Shown: in pieces, positions 15,327 through 15,611 of the stretch
Numbering within the stretch: position 1 is the first letter of the stretch
Layout of the letters: every line of letters starts with the position of its first letter
Origin: Deltaproteobacteria bacterium
GTDB lineage: Bacteria; Myxococcota; Polyangia; Haliangiales; Haliangiaceae
Reading direction: 5' to 3'
Length of the DNA stretch: 15,611 nt
Assembly: GCA_018262455.1 (NCBI GenBank)
Contig: JAGSPR010000144.1
Span: 1-15,611, forward strand
Made by a program: the position numbers and the translations under genes
Notes under the pieces: generated by a model
The model's input: only the letters and a program-made list of their open reading frames with translations
Databases searched by the model: none
What the model was told of the DNA's origin: nothing

Positions 15327-15331
15327 GGGAG
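15327..15331 (+). promoter_or_regulatory. Ribosome binding site GGGAG deciding a TTG start
   Basis: GGGAG lies 5 nt before the TTG at 15337. No ATG or GTG in the Hsp70 frame lies between the previous stop codon and the conserved GIDLGT motif, so this site fixes TTG as the start. Confidence 0.6.
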
Positions 15332-15336
15332 CCGAC

Positions 15337-15611
15337 TTGACCGATCCGATCGTAGGAATCGACCTGGGAACGTCGAACTCCGTCGTCGCACACGCGGACG
15401 GCGCAGGAGTCGTCCAGGTGCTGCCCGATGATGGTGGGTACAAGATCCATCCGTCGGTGGTGTCGTTCCATCCCAATGGCGGGGTCGTCATCGGCGCCGC
15501 CGCCAAGCAGCGCAAGGTCATCGATCCCCAGAACACGATCTACTCGGTCAAGCGCCTGATCGGCCGGGGCTATCGCTCCCCCGAGGTCCAGACCGCGAAG
15601 ACCCGCGTGCC
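15337..15611 (+). CDS. Hsp70/DnaK-family chaperone, N-terminal part (cut by window end)
   Basis: Partial frame of 91 complete codons starting at TTG 15337 and running off the window. The product begins TDPIVGIDLGTSNSVVAHAD, the phosphate-1 nucleotide-binding loop of Hsp70 ATPases (IVGIDLGTTNS in classical DnaK), and continues with LPDDGGYKIHPSVVSF and GAAAKQRKVIDPQNTIYSVK, all typical of DnaK lobe I. GTSNS in place of GTTNS and the isolated context (no grpE or dnaJ in view) suggest a DnaK paralogue, not the main chaperone, but this cannot be settled from the N-terminus. It has a clear ribosome binding site (GGGAG) and lies 19 bp after the HEXXH gene, consistent with one transcript. The rest of the protein, including the substrate-binding domain, is outside the window. 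Confidence 0.88.
   Translation, partial: MTDPIVGIDLGTSNSVVAHADGAGVVQVLPDDGGYKIHPSVVSFHPNGGVVIGAAAKQRKVIDPQNTIYSVKRLIGRGYRSPEVQTAKTRV

Overview
The window is very GC-rich and dense with genes, with strong third-position GC bias and frequent GTG starts. It looks like an ordinary piece of chromosome from a Gram-negative bacterium. The gene content and style (serA and sdaA, a lipoprotein S46 peptidase, a small beta-barrel-like protein, Ala/Lys-rich tails, GTG starts) suggest a Myxococcota (Haliangium/Kofleriaceae-like) or related deltaproteobacterial genome. That assignment is inference, because no rRNA or other marker gene lies in the window. I see no mobile element, CRISPR array, tRNA or rRNA gene. 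No gene-free stretch exceeds about 160 bases.

Layout, left to right. Positions 95-5600 hold four minus-strand genes, read right to left: a YpfJ-type zinc metallopeptidase, serA (phosphoglycerate dehydrogenase), sdaA (L-serine ammonia-lyase) and a 641-residue acidic TPR-like protein. Serine synthesis and serine breakdown therefore sit in one apparent transcription unit. A 26-bp gap separates this block from a plus-strand ParB-fold protein with a histone-H1-like tail (5627-6667). A minus-strand secreted barrel-like protein (6689-7240) follows. Next come an unrecognised 334-residue protein (7289-8293, +), a WbpD/WlbB-like sugar N-acetyltransferase (8309-8860, -), an orphan DNA methyltransferase (8943-9809, +) and a small unknown protein (9823-10005, -). 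Positions 10162-12495 (-) encode an S46 dipeptidyl-peptidase-like lipoprotein. Positions 12610-14687 (-) hold a UvrD/PcrA helicase broken into two frames. At the right edge are a small HEXXH protein (14778-15317, +) and the start of an Hsp70/DnaK-like gene (15337 to the window end).

Two signals deserve most attention. First, the helicase gene lacks about 61 nt, including the NYRS motif. The loss shifts the frame and leaves two open frames that overlap by GTGA. Second, seven genes that appear to begin transcripts carry a TAnnnT hexamer ending 6-8 nt before the start codon, while genes inside the operon lack it. This is the layout expected for leaderless mRNAs with a -10 element, and most of these genes start with GTG. 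I do not see a clear new multi-gene defence or biosynthetic system here.
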